This document shows, piece after piece, positions 1 through 8,420 of a DNA stretch of 64,000 nucleotides (the first letter of the stretch is position 1; each line of letters starts with the position of its first letter). Position numbers and translations under genes: made by a program. The notes under the pieces were generated by a model. It was not told the DNA's origin and made no database searches. It worked only from the letters and a program-made list of their open reading frames with translations. The DNA comes from Bacteroidota bacterium (GTDB lineage: Bacteria; Bacteroidota; Bacteroidia; Bacteroidales; NBLH01): contig JANYKN010000018.1 of NCBI GenBank assembly GCA_025361565.1, forward strand, positions 1-64,000, written 5' to 3'.

Positions 1-200
1 TGGCTGTTTTGTAATCTTTTAACCAAAAAACAAAAAATCCTGGTTGTTTTATAATCTTTTTACCAAAAAACGAAAGAGTTTTCGTTGTTTTGTAATCTTT
101 CAACCAAAAATCAAATAATCCCGGTTGTTTTATAAACTTTCTGCCAAAAAACAAAAAATCCTGGTTGTTTTGCAATCTTTTAACCAAAAAACTTTTTTCT
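1..200. repeat. Five imperfect 40-bp tandem repeats
   Basis: Five head-to-tail units of about 40 bp begin near 1, 41, 82, 122 and 162. Each follows the pattern tGGTTGttttgtaatctttt followed by aACCaaaaaac and an A/T-rich tail. The GGTT and AACC pieces could pair as a short stem in most units. The array may continue to the left of the window. The spacing segments are as conserved as the rest, so this is not a CRISPR array. Function is unknown. Confidence 0.85.
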
Positions 201-311
201 TTTCTCTCATTTAAATGATTGGTGTGGAAATCTATTACAAAAATTGACTAAACAATGAAGTAATATGGCTTTTAAATTTCTATTTTTTTTTTTTAGAAGA
301 AGAAAGTAATT

Positions 312-387
312 CGCGTTACCAATTAATATTTCATAATAAAAGGTAATGCCAATGCTTCGCTTTTCCTTTTATTATTAATTTAGCGCA
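312..387. repeat. Long imperfect inverted repeat upstream of the methyltransferase gene
   Basis: ATAATAAAAGG at 333-343 pairs exactly with CCTTTTATTAT at 365-375, with a 21-nt loop. The pairing can be extended outward imperfectly (GCG..TTA..AATTAA against TTAATTTAGCGC). It lies in the 5' region of the gene at 411. It could end transcription from an upstream gene beyond the window or be a REP-like element; no U-tract is seen directly after the right arm. Confidence 0.55.
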
Positions 388-410
388 ACAATTTCACTAA
401 CAAAAACATT

Positions 411-1037
411 ATGCATTTCGACGATATGGCAAAGGATTGGGACAATGATCCTACCAAGTTAGAACGAGCACAATTATTGGCCAATGAAATCAGGCAATTC
501 TTTAAAGACAAAAATACACTGAATGCTTTTGAATTTGGCTGTGGCACAGGGTTGGTTAGTTATTACCTTAGGGATTTTTTTAAAACAATTACACTTGTTG
601 ATAATTCTGAAGGTATGATCAATGTGTTGAAAGAAAAAATCAAAAAGGAAAATATAAATAATATGAATCCTTTGCTCACAGACCTTTTGGTTGATGATTT
701 GAATATTGAAAAACAAGATGTAATCTATAATTTAATGGTAATGCACCATATTTTAGATTTGGATAAGATAATTTCCAATTTTAATTCGATGCTTGCAATG
801 AATGGGTATTTATGTATTGCAGATTTGATAAGCGAAGACGGTAGTTTTCATGCTCATCATCAAAATTTCGATGGACACCATGGATTTAAAAAAAATGAAT
901 TAACTTTACTATTGACAAAAAAAGGATACAAAATCGAATTTTATAAAATTTTCCATGAAATTGAGAAAAATTCAGAAACTGGAATCAAGAAATATCCGGT
1001 TTTTGTAATGATTGGAAAGAAAGTAGAGGAAATTTAG
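411..1037 (+). CDS. Class I SAM-dependent methyltransferase
   Basis: A 208-residue cytosolic protein with a Rossmann-type methyltransferase fold. Motif I is FGCGTGLVS (about residues 42-50), followed by an acidic end of beta-2 (LVDNSEGM) and a post-motif region YNLMVMHHILDLD, all typical of small-molecule methyltransferases (Methyltransf_11/25 type). The middle segment has a His-rich stretch (HAHHQNFDGHHG, about 145-156) that recurs in related proteins of unknown substrate. It starts at the only good ATG and is followed 30 bp later by a small membrane protein. The substrate cannot be told from sequence. Confidence 0.8.
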   Translation: MHFDDMAKDWDNDPTKLERAQLLANEIRQFFKDKNTLNAFEFGCGTGLVSYYLRDFFKTITLVDNSEGMINVLKEKIKKENINNMNPLLTDLLVDDLNIEKQDVIYNLMVMHHILDLDKIISNFNSMLAMNGYLCIADLISEDGSFHAHHQNFDGHHGFKKNELTLLLTKKGYKIEFYKIFHEIEKNSETGIKKYPVFVMIGKKVEEI

Positions 1038-1067
1038 CTGCATTAAAAAATCCTAAAACAAAATAAA

Positions 1068-1304
1068 ATGGAACAAATCACTTCAATGCTGCCATGGCTC
1101 ATTCCTGTTATAATTGTGCTTGCCATTTGGGAAAGTGTATGGAAACTAATTGCACTTTGGAAATCTGCAAGACGAAATCATTTGGCATGGTTTCTCTGTA
1201 TTGCAATTTTTAATACTATTGGAATTCTGCCAATTATTTACATTCTGCTGCAAAAGAAAAAAGTGCCATATAAGAATAGTACTGAGTATTTTACAAGAAG
1301 TTAA
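1068..1304 (+). CDS. Small two-helix membrane protein, DUF5652-like
   Basis: A 78-residue protein with two hydrophobic segments (about 7-26 and 41-61) separated by a basic loop containing WKLIALWKSARRNHLAWF. The pattern of W-K-x-x-A-L-W-x-x-A-R-x-x-x-x-x-W-F followed by N-T-x-G-I-L-P-I-I-Y matches the small family I know as DUF5652. No catalytic residues are visible. It follows the methyltransferase gene by 30 bp on the same strand and may be cotranscribed. Function unknown. Confidence 0.7.
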   Translation: MEQITSMLPWLIPVIIVLAIWESVWKLIALWKSARRNHLAWFLCIAIFNTIGILPIIYILLQKKKVPYKNSTEYFTRS

Positions 1305-1423
1305 CAGAAACTTCTGCTATATTGTATTAATCTCATTAAGATAACATCAAAAGCCATTATTTTGGTGCTAATTCAACATTAAATAAGTCAATTTTTTGCT
1401 AACCTAATTAAAATCTGCAAGCT

Positions 1424-2851
1424 ATGTGTTTTAACCAATCGCATACTAAAATAGTAGCTACTTTGGGCCCTGCATCGTCGTCGAAAAAAGTGCTTGGCGA
1501 TATGATAAAAGAAGGTGTTGATGTTTTCAGGCTTAATTTTTCGCATTCCAAACAAGAAGAACATCTAAAACTAATCAACCTAATTAAAGAACTCAATACG
1601 GAGTTAGGTTCACATGTTTCCATTTTAGCCGACTTACAAGGCCCTAAATTGCGGGTTGGCGAAATTGACAACAACAGGATAGATCTGAAAGATGGCGATA
1701 TTGTAACTTTTGTTTCGGAAAAATGCATTGGCACTAAGGACAGGATTTATATGAGCTATCAGCAATTTGCAGCCGATGTTAATGTTGGTGAGTTCGTTTT
1801 AATAGATGATGGCAAATTAAAACTCGAAGTGGTAGAAACCAACAAAAAAGATACTGTTAAAGCTAAAGTTATACATGGAGGACCGCTTTCATCAAAAAAA
1901 GGCGTAAATCTGCCCAATACAAAAGTTTCATTGCCTTGCCTGACACAGGAAGATATTTCAAACGCAAATTTTGCACTCGATAACGAAGTAGATTGGATTG
2001 CACTTTCATTTGTAAGAAAAGCATCTGATATTTTAGATTTGAGAGAATTAATTAGAAAGAAACATGGCCATGCTGGTATAATTGCTAAAATTGAAAAGCC
2101 TGAAGCCCTGCTTGAAATTGACGAAATAATTGATGTCACGGATGGCGTAATGGTTGCCCGAGGCGATTTGGGGGTTGAAGTATCGTTTGATGAAGTTCCT
2201 TTGATCCAGAAAAGTATTATCAGCAAATGTATTGCGGCTTCAAAACCGGTTATTGTTGCCACCCAAATGATGGAAAGCATGATAACCAACTTTACGCCAA
2301 CACGAGCCGAAGCCAATGATGTAGCCAATGCAGTGCTCGATGGCGCTGATGCGCTTATGCTCAGTGGCGAAACATCAGTTGGTAAATATCCGGTCGAGAC
2401 CATTTATAGTATGCAAAAGATTATTAGCCATACGGAAGCATTTGGCAAACCTTTCGATAAATCGCATGTTCCGATTGAGGGCACCCCTACTTTTATTCCA
2501 AATTCGATTTGTTACAATGCTACTATTTTGGCCACCCAAATGAAAGCAAAAGCACTTATTGCTTTTACACATTCAGGATTTACAGCCTTTCGCTTGTCGA
2601 GCCATAGGCCACAGGCAAAAATCTATGTATTTACGGGCAACAAGAAATTGCTGCGAAAAATGTCGCTTGTCTGGGGTGTTGAAGCTTTTTTAATTCAATC
2701 GAGCGAGCAAATTGATTTAGCAATCGATGAAACATTAAAAGTTTTAAAAGCACTTCAATTAATTCAAAACGGCGATACCGTTGTGCATACCGGAAGTACT
2801 CCATTAAACTTACATGGCAGGACAAATATGATGAAGGCAAGTATTGTGTAA
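1424..2851 (+). CDS. pyk: Pyruvate kinase
   Basis: Pyruvate kinase transfers phosphate from phosphoenolpyruvate to ADP in the last step of glycolysis. The 475 residues have the usual length. Visible motifs are the N-terminal TKIVATLGPAS, the substrate-binding RLNFSHS, ADLQGPKLRVG, the active-site helix IIAKIEKPEAL, and VMVARGDLGVE, with VATQMMESM and LSGETSVGKYP further on; the C-terminal domain is present. The ATG at 1424 gives a normal N-terminus. It ends facing the outer membrane protein gene at 2904. Potassium and allosteric effector dependence cannot be read safely. Confidence 0.97.
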   Translation: MCFNQSHTKIVATLGPASSSKKVLGDMIKEGVDVFRLNFSHSKQEEHLKLINLIKELNTELGSHVSILADLQGPKLRVGEIDNNRIDLKDGDIVTFVSEKCIGTKDRIYMSYQQFAADVNVGEFVLIDDGKLKLEVVETNKKDTVKAKVIHGGPLSSKKGVNLPNTKVSLPCLTQEDISNANFALDNEVDWIALSFVRKASDILDLRELIRKKHGHAGIIAKIEKPEALLEIDEIIDVTDGVMVARGDLGVEVSFDEVPLIQKSIISKCIAASKPVIVATQMMESMITNFTPTRAEANDVANAVLDGADALMLSGETSVGKYPVETIYSMQKIISHTEAFGKPFDKSHVPIEGTPTFIPNSICYNATILATQMKAKALIAFTHSGFTAFRLSSHRPQAKIYVFTGNKKLLRKMSLVWGVEAFLIQSSEQIDLAIDETLKVLKALQLIQNGDTVVHTGSTPLNLHGRTNMMKASIV

Positions 2852-2903
2852 CCAGAATCTTGAAATTGGAAATTGGAATTTTTTGTAACAGCAGTTCTAA
2901 TTT

Positions 2904-4880
2904 TTAATCCAGAAAAAGTCTGGGAGATTGGTCCATGTTAACAATTTCGGGTTTGCCGGGGTTCAAATTTTTGGAAAGATGCGGATCTGAACCATCAAGA
3001 ATATATCCAAACCTTCCTGAATCTTCAGGAGCCCTAACAAAATAAGCAAAACCCAGTGTTATTGTTTCAAAAATCCAACTTTCATTCTTGATGCGCAAAC
3101 TTGTGCCTACACTTGCATAAAATGAAGTATTTTTCCCAACTATTTTGTTCCGAGTAACCCAGCCCATGTCTACATAAGTTGAAATAGCGAATTTGAAACC
3201 AAGCAAATACCATGGTGTAAATAATACATTTTCAAAATTGACAGTTGTTTTTTGATTTCCCCTTAACTCAGTTTTATCTAAACCTGATACCAAAGAAGTC
3301 CAACGGCCATTGATGACAGCCTTGGAATCCGGATCGCTCATATTTTTACCGGATTGAAAGTCCACATCAAAAAAAGTACGCATACTATACCTGTTCAACC
3401 GATGCAAATTACCGATATTTAAAAGACGGAATTTAATCACTTCTTCCTGTGCTTTGTCAGAAGTATAAAAACTACCATATTCGGCATTGAGTTGCAAATA
3501 CCCAGGGAAATTAAAATGCTTTCCGTATGTAATGCTACCGCTAAAATAGGGTCTGTTCACGAACTGATCCTTTTCAAATCCAAACATGAAATTAAATTTA
3601 TATCCATAAGGAATATCTTCAGTAATACCAAATCCAAAAACCAAATTGCTATGGTAATATTTTCGCTGGATTAAAGAGAAACTTGTCAAAACCATGCGCT
3701 GATCTCGATAAAAGTAATTACTGTCTTTTGTAACAATTGGTCTGTTAATGAAATTAGCATTGGCAAAACGGATAGACGCATTAAATGTGGTTCCATTATT
3801 TGAGCCAACAGGGAAAGCCCTTCCAATCCAATAATCCTGATTAAATGTTTTAAAAGGAACAATTATTGCAGAATCGCCATAACTGGTAGTGCGGGTATCT
3901 GCAATTTGATAAATATTAACACCTCCTCCATATTTGGTTTGTTGCGTTAGAAAATCTTTATTGATTTTTAATCCAATAAACCCCCTATTCCATGAATTTT
4001 CGTAATCAAATTGCGCAGAAGTAAATGTATTTTGAATATTATTGACACTATATCGGAATGCATAGCCATATTGAGGATTGTATCCAGTCCGATAAATAAG
4101 ATAATGCCGCATTTCATGTCCAATTCCAATAAAATTTTTATCGTACAAGAACAAACTGAAATTATTTAAACCATTATAATTCAAGCCAATACCAAAAGAA
4201 AACTTATCCTTGGTGATAACCAATAAATCGACCATATTAGAGTCTGATTCAACTGGAGAAATATAAATCCGTGCATCTTCAATATAAGGTGAATTTCGCA
4301 GAATACGCTCATTATCTGCTAATTTTAAAGGATCTACCAAATCCCCTTCTTTGATGGCCAGATTATTGAAAATTACGTAATCACGCGTATTTAAATGAAC
4401 ATCATTGGCTCTTTTGCCTGCAAAACTTTTGGCAATTACAGATGTATCGTTGATTGTACCTTCCAGAACATCTACTTTTATTAAACGAATATCTCTTATT
4501 TTATAGCCTTTATAACGAACATATTCCAATTCACTTTTGTCAAAATTTGATGTATCACGAACTTTAATTGGTGTAGATCGAATTACCAGACCATAAAGCT
4601 CTTTTGTAATTCTATTCCTATATGATTTCAGCTGCAGGGAATCGTAAAAAGTAACAGATTTCGAATAAGGATTCTCTTTTATCCTATACCTGTCACCTTT
4701 ATTAAAAACAGCAAAAGTATCGGTTGCCGAAAAAAGTACAGTATCTCTGGTAATCAAAATTTGTGTTGGGTTGAAATTGACAGAATCCAAATCCTTTTCA
4801 ACAATTATCCATTTTTGGGATTGTGCATGCAAATTCAAAAGTAGTAATATCAAAAATGCCAGAAACTTATGTGCCTGCAT
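2904..4880 (-). CDS. Outer membrane beta-barrel protein with POTRA-like domain
   Basis: A 658-residue protein with an N-terminal signal peptide (hydrophobic residues about 6-20, cleavage near AQSQ). Residues about 110-225 look like one or two POTRA modules (RDIRLIKVDVLEG, then VIFNNLAIKEGDLVDPLKL and NERILRNSPYIEDARIYI), as in BamA/TamA/FhaC-type proteins. The rest alternates short aromatic beta strands and ends in a strand with a terminal acidic residue, consistent with a beta barrel. It may be a Bacteroidota-specific surface antigen-like barrel involved in outer membrane assembly or secretion. It is the last gene of the minus-strand run from 9671. Confidence 0.7.
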   Translation of the reverse strand: MQAHKFLAFLILLLLNLHAQSQKWIIVEKDLDSVNFNPTQILITRDTVLFSATDTFAVFNKGDRYRIKENPYSKSVTFYDSLQLKSYRNRITKELYGLVIRSTPIKVRDTSNFDKSELEYVRYKGYKIRDIRLIKVDVLEGTINDTSVIAKSFAGKRANDVHLNTRDYVIFNNLAIKEGDLVDPLKLADNERILRNSPYIEDARIYISPVESDSNMVDLLVITKDKFSFGIGLNYNGLNNFSLFLYDKNFIGIGHEMRHYLIYRTGYNPQYGYAFRYSVNNIQNTFTSAQFDYENSWNRGFIGLKINKDFLTQQTKYGGGVNIYQIADTRTTSYGDSAIIVPFKTFNQDYWIGRAFPVGSNNGTTFNASIRFANANFINRPIVTKDSNYFYRDQRMVLTSFSLIQRKYYHSNLVFGFGITEDIPYGYKFNFMFGFEKDQFVNRPYFSGSITYGKHFNFPGYLQLNAEYGSFYTSDKAQEEVIKFRLLNIGNLHRLNRYSMRTFFDVDFQSGKNMSDPDSKAVINGRWTSLVSGLDKTELRGNQKTTVNFENVLFTPWYLLGFKFAISTYVDMGWVTRNKIVGKNTSFYASVGTSLRIKNESWIFETITLGFAYFVRAPEDSGRFGYILDGSDPHLSKNLNPGKPEIVNMDQSPRLFLD

Positions 4881-4955
4881 GAAAGGTTATAAAGTAATAT
4901 TATTTTAACAATAAAAATTCAAAATTAGAGAAATTATTTTAAAATAATTTAGGGA

Positions 4956-5534
4956 TTAATTTTCTGTACCCTTCCATTGATAAGCATCCGGTTCAAAGCC
5001 AGCCAAATCAAGTACTCTGAAAATGACAGTATTAACTAAATCTGTAATTGAAGCCGGTTTACTATAAAACGATGGAACAGCAGGACAAATAATGGCTCCC
5101 GCTTGGGCCAGGATAGTTAAATTTGCTAAATGGATAAGGTTAAGTGGGGTTTCGCGCGGAACTAAAATAAGCTTTCGTCTTTCCTTGAGAATCACATCAG
5201 CAGCTCGGCCAATTAAATCATCGGATATACCGTGTGCAATTCTGCCCAGCGTCCCCATTGAACAAGGGCAAATGATCATGGTATCGTATTTGGCTGATCC
5301 AGAAGCAAAGGGTGCATTGTAATCGGTTAAGCCATAAATTTTAAATGGAATACTGCTTTCATCAAATTCGCCAAGTTCATGTTTCCATACTTCCATTGCA
5401 TTTTTTGAAAAAACCAAGGCCAAAGAATCAATCTGAGATTGCAGTTTTTCTGATTGAAAATGTTCAATTAGTTGTTTGGCATATATTGAACCACTAGCGC
5501 CTGTGATGGCTAGAACAATTTTCCTTTTTTTCAT
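4956..5534 (-). CDS. ubiX: UbiX-family flavin prenyltransferase
   Basis: UbiX attaches a dimethylallyl group to FMN to make the prenylated flavin used by UbiD-type decarboxylases. Signature segments are the FMN-binding ITGASGSIYAKQL near the N-terminus, CPCSMGTLGRIAHGISDDLI, and the prenyl/phosphate site VPRETPLNLIHLANL. An upstream TTG could add 15 residues, but the ATG at 5534 (MKKRKIVLAITGASGS) puts the Rossmann motif at the usual distance. About 192 residues, normal length. No UbiD partner is in this window. It follows the GldB-like gene by 61 bp on the same strand. Confidence 0.93.
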   Translation of the reverse strand: MKKRKIVLAITGASGSIYAKQLIEHFQSEKLQSQIDSLALVFSKNAMEVWKHELGEFDESSIPFKIYGLTDYNAPFASGSAKYDTMIICPCSMGTLGRIAHGISDDLIGRAADVILKERRKLILVPRETPLNLIHLANLTILAQAGAIICPAVPSFYSKPASITDLVNTVIFRVLDLAGFEPDAYQWKGTEN

Positions 5535-5595
5535 AATGAATTCTTGGTTTTGGAATTGTCCATGAATAATATTTCTCAAATATCAATGAAAAAAA

Positions 5596-6600
5596 TCAAG
5601 GCTTATATCCAGCAGAATTCAATATACCCTGATAATCATTATTTAACATCAGCTTATTTAGATCAATATCAGGATGACTTTTCATGTATTTATGTATAAT
5701 TTTCCAGCCTAAAAATGCTCCTGCCCTGGGTGCTGAATTATTAGCAAAAAGTGAGGTAAACGGACCATCGCCAACCATTTTGCGTATTATTAGTTCATCT
5801 GTTGAAAACAATATCTGATTTTCGATTAGATGTGCCCACATTTTTCCTTCGTTATATTGGGCCCAATCCATTTGATCTTTGGTATAACCGAACTTAACAG
5901 TATCTGATTCAAAAGGCAGCATAGCATCGAGAAAATATTGAACTTTACCTTCGTAAACAATCTGGTTTAATAGATTATTTACAGAATCGACATATGGAAA
6001 CTCGCTGGTGGCCATAGCACGCATACAATCCGTAGGAATCACTACTGGTTCCATCCGCCTAACTTTGTACTTATCAATTCCCTGTGCTGAATATAATTCA
6101 CAATCGGCGCCCAAATATTTATCCAGCCCAATTCCCAGAATGCCATCATCAGTAACTACCGACATTCTAAAACCTGACAAAAAAGTATATATCGCCGGTA
6201 TTTTTTTATTGGGAAAATAGTATTTGTAATAACAAAAGGCCTTATTCAAATTTGCTTTAACTGATGATAAATCTCCAAGTTTCGTCTCAACTTTTGTTGG
6301 AATATTATACTCTTTGCAATATTTATTGAACTGCATCAAATAGTTAGTATAATTGGGTTCATCAGCCCCACCAATTTCAATAACCAGCTTGCTGTATAAA
6401 TCTAAAAATTTATCATATTTTTTTTGAAGTGTTTTAACATCAGGTGTATCCGGATAATTGGCCATTAAATCCAAATCAAGGCGATTAATGGTTAAATCCA
6501 CTTTTATATTTGTAATATCTACATCAAATTTATTTTTGCTGCATGAGTGCAGGCAGCAAAGGCATACAGCTAAAATTGTAAAATATTTTAATCTAATCAT
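5596..6600 (-). CDS. gldB: GldB-family lipoprotein
   Basis: A 334-residue lipoprotein when started at the ATG at 6600, which gives a clean lipobox (CLCCLHSC) that a longer upstream start would bury. The body resembles the gliding-motility lipoprotein GldB: a helical N-terminal half, KIPAIYTFLSGF, GIGLDKYLGADCELY, and a C-terminal GAFLGWKIIHKYM. GldB is essential for gliding in Flavobacterium, but homologues also occur in non-gliding Bacteroidota, and no other gld genes are seen here, so gliding should not be inferred. It probably sits in the periplasm, anchored to a membrane. Confidence 0.82.
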   Translation of the reverse strand: MIRLKYFTILAVCLCCLHSCSKNKFDVDITNIKVDLTINRLDLDLMANYPDTPDVKTLQKKYDKFLDLYSKLVIEIGGADEPNYTNYLMQFNKYCKEYNIPTKVETKLGDLSSVKANLNKAFCYYKYYFPNKKIPAIYTFLSGFRMSVVTDDGILGIGLDKYLGADCELYSAQGIDKYKVRRMEPVVIPTDCMRAMATSEFPYVDSVNNLLNQIVYEGKVQYFLDAMLPFESDTVKFGYTKDQMDWAQYNEGKMWAHLIENQILFSTDELIIRKMVGDGPFTSLFANNSAPRAGAFLGWKIIHKYMKSHPDIDLNKLMLNNDYQGILNSAGYKP

Positions 6601-6677
6601 AATTGAATCTATTACTGGGACTAATGTTTTTAACTTAAATTTCAAATCCTTTAAAATTAAACTTTAGGCATTTATTA

Positions 6678-8417
6678 TTAATCAGGTTGCTCAAAATATG
6701 TAATAATATTCTCTTCGAGATTTAAAAGGAAAACTACGGATTTACCTGTTTTCTCTTTAAACAACAAAATCCCATCATGCGGTAAATATTCGTATTTTCC
6801 AATAATGAGTTTTTTTTCTGCTTCGGTTTTCCTTGTCATATCTGCTCCCAAATACCACGCCCCACCTTTTTTCCCTTTAAAAATTGGTTTAATTTTAATG
6901 TTTTCATCAAAATCGAAAGATATTGGATTGGTTGCATTATCCAGAAATATCAGCAATTTTTTGTTTTCGTTGGCATCATTCTTTAAAATGCATGCATAAT
7001 CTTCTATCTGATTATTATTGAAATCGGCTTTAGCAATATAATTGTATTCAAAATCCAATTTTTGAAGAGCAAAAATCTTCCATTCCAGATTTAACCGGTT
7101 AAATAATTTATGGGAAGTAAAATAATTTCGAAGCATCTTCTTATAATAGACTGGTGTAAGAACCTGTGCATCATTATTTTCGAAAATAGCATTTATTTGT
7201 TGATATAATTTAGGCTCAACCAGATTATCGGAAGGAACAAATCCTGAATTTCCTCTTAGGCTTACCACTTTAAACCACAATGCACCATCACCTTCGGTAT
7301 CAATATTTCTTCCAATAACTTTAACAGTTTCGCCAAATTTGAGCACCTCTGTAACTTTTGAATTTTCATGATGTTCACTGTACAGTTTTTGTTCATTTTC
7401 AATAATATGCCGGGTATCACTTTTTAAAATAAAATAAAAACCAAGAGCTATTGCTCCAAAAAATGTGGTAGTAATAATAAGCAAAACTAAATTGCGCCAA
7501 AAAATACGGTTAAAAACTGGTGATTTTCTCACTACTTCTTCCGACAAATCAAAGATTTTTGTTTTCATTGCCAGCGGAATTTCTATCCTGGAATCTGAGC
7601 TAACTGCCAATAAGGCTTTACTAAACTCATCACATCCTTGATATCTTTCGAGTGGCCGTTTTGCGGTTGCTTTTTGTATTATTTTGCACATTTCCTTCGA
7701 AACACCTACATAAAACTCTTTTGGATCAGGAAAAGGCTCATTAACAATGAGATTATATAAATCATATTCTGTATTTGTTTCATTATATGGCAATTGCCCG
7801 GTTACCATTTGAAACAAAGTTACTCCCAGTGAATAAATATCGCTACGGCGATCTAGTACCTGACCTTTAACTTGTTGTGGGCTCATAAACATGGTTGTAC
7901 CAACCTTTATGCCTGTTTTTGTTAGGTTTTTACTTTTGCCATCTATACTTTTAGCTATTCCAAAATCAAGAATTTTAACGTTATTATCAGGTGTAATAAT
8001 AAAATTTGAAGGTTTTATATCACGGTGAAGTATATTTCTATCATGTGCATACTTAACTGCGTCCAGAATTTTGAGAAAAATGGAAACTGCACGCCGCTCA
8101 GGAATTGGGCCGGTTGTAGTTTCAATATATTCAGCAAGGGTTTCACCTTCAATATATTCCATAATAATGTAATACCCAAGTTCATTTTCAACATAGTCGT
8201 AAAGTGTTACAATGTTGGGATGATTTAATTGCGACAAAATTTGGGCTTCATTTCTGAAACGTTCAATAATTTCAGGTTTATTTCTTAAAAGCGGATTTAG
8301 ATCTTTAATAGCAACCTGCCTGTTAAGATACTTATGCTGACCAAGGTAGATGCTACCCATGCCACCTTCATCAATCAATTCATTAATTTCGTAATTTAGA
8401 ATCGTAGCCCCAATCAT
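6678..8417 (-). CDS. Transmembrane Ser/Thr protein kinase with extracytoplasmic SH3 domain
   Basis: A 579-residue Hanks-type kinase. The cytoplasmic kinase domain (about 8-270) has the glycine loop DEGGMGSIYLG, catalytic Lys38 (VAIKDL), HRDIKPSN (131-138), DFG (151-153) and MSPQQV. A single membrane segment lies at about 309-331. The outside part begins with an SH3-like domain (about 346-400, with FGETVKVIG and GNSGFVPSDNLV) and ends in about 180 residues of unknown fold. Its start lies 3 bp after the stop of the PP2C phosphatase gene, so the two should be made together and act on the same targets. The kinase looks active. Confidence 0.93.
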   Translation of the reverse strand: MIGATILNYEINELIDEGGMGSIYLGQHKYLNRQVAIKDLNPLLRNKPEIIERFRNEAQILSQLNHPNIVTLYDYVENELGYYIIMEYIEGETLAEYIETTTGPIPERRAVSIFLKILDAVKYAHDRNILHRDIKPSNFIITPDNNVKILDFGIAKSIDGKSKNLTKTGIKVGTTMFMSPQQVKGQVLDRRSDIYSLGVTLFQMVTGQLPYNETNTEYDLYNLIVNEPFPDPKEFYVGVSKEMCKIIQKATAKRPLERYQGCDEFSKALLAVSSDSRIEIPLAMKTKIFDLSEEVVRKSPVFNRIFWRNLVLLIITTTFFGAIALGFYFILKSDTRHIIENEQKLYSEHHENSKVTEVLKFGETVKVIGRNIDTEGDGALWFKVVSLRGNSGFVPSDNLVEPKLYQQINAIFENNDAQVLTPVYYKKMLRNYFTSHKLFNRLNLEWKIFALQKLDFEYNYIAKADFNNNQIEDYACILKNDANENKKLLIFLDNATNPISFDFDENIKIKPIFKGKKGGAWYLGADMTRKTEAEKKLIIGKYEYLPHDGILLFKEKTGKSVVFLLNLEENIITYFEQPD

Positions 8418-8420
8418 TCC

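Noticed and set aside
1-200. CRISPR array
   Set aside because: The would-be spacers are as similar as the repeats, repeats are AT-rich and degenerate, and no cas genes are near.
5535-5579. Longer N-terminus for UbiX from an upstream TTG
   Set aside because: It adds 15 residues absent from the family and places the Rossmann motif too far from the start.
5596-6600. Evidence for gliding motility
   Set aside because: Only a GldB-like lipoprotein is present; other gld/spr genes are not in the window and GldB homologues occur in non-gliders.
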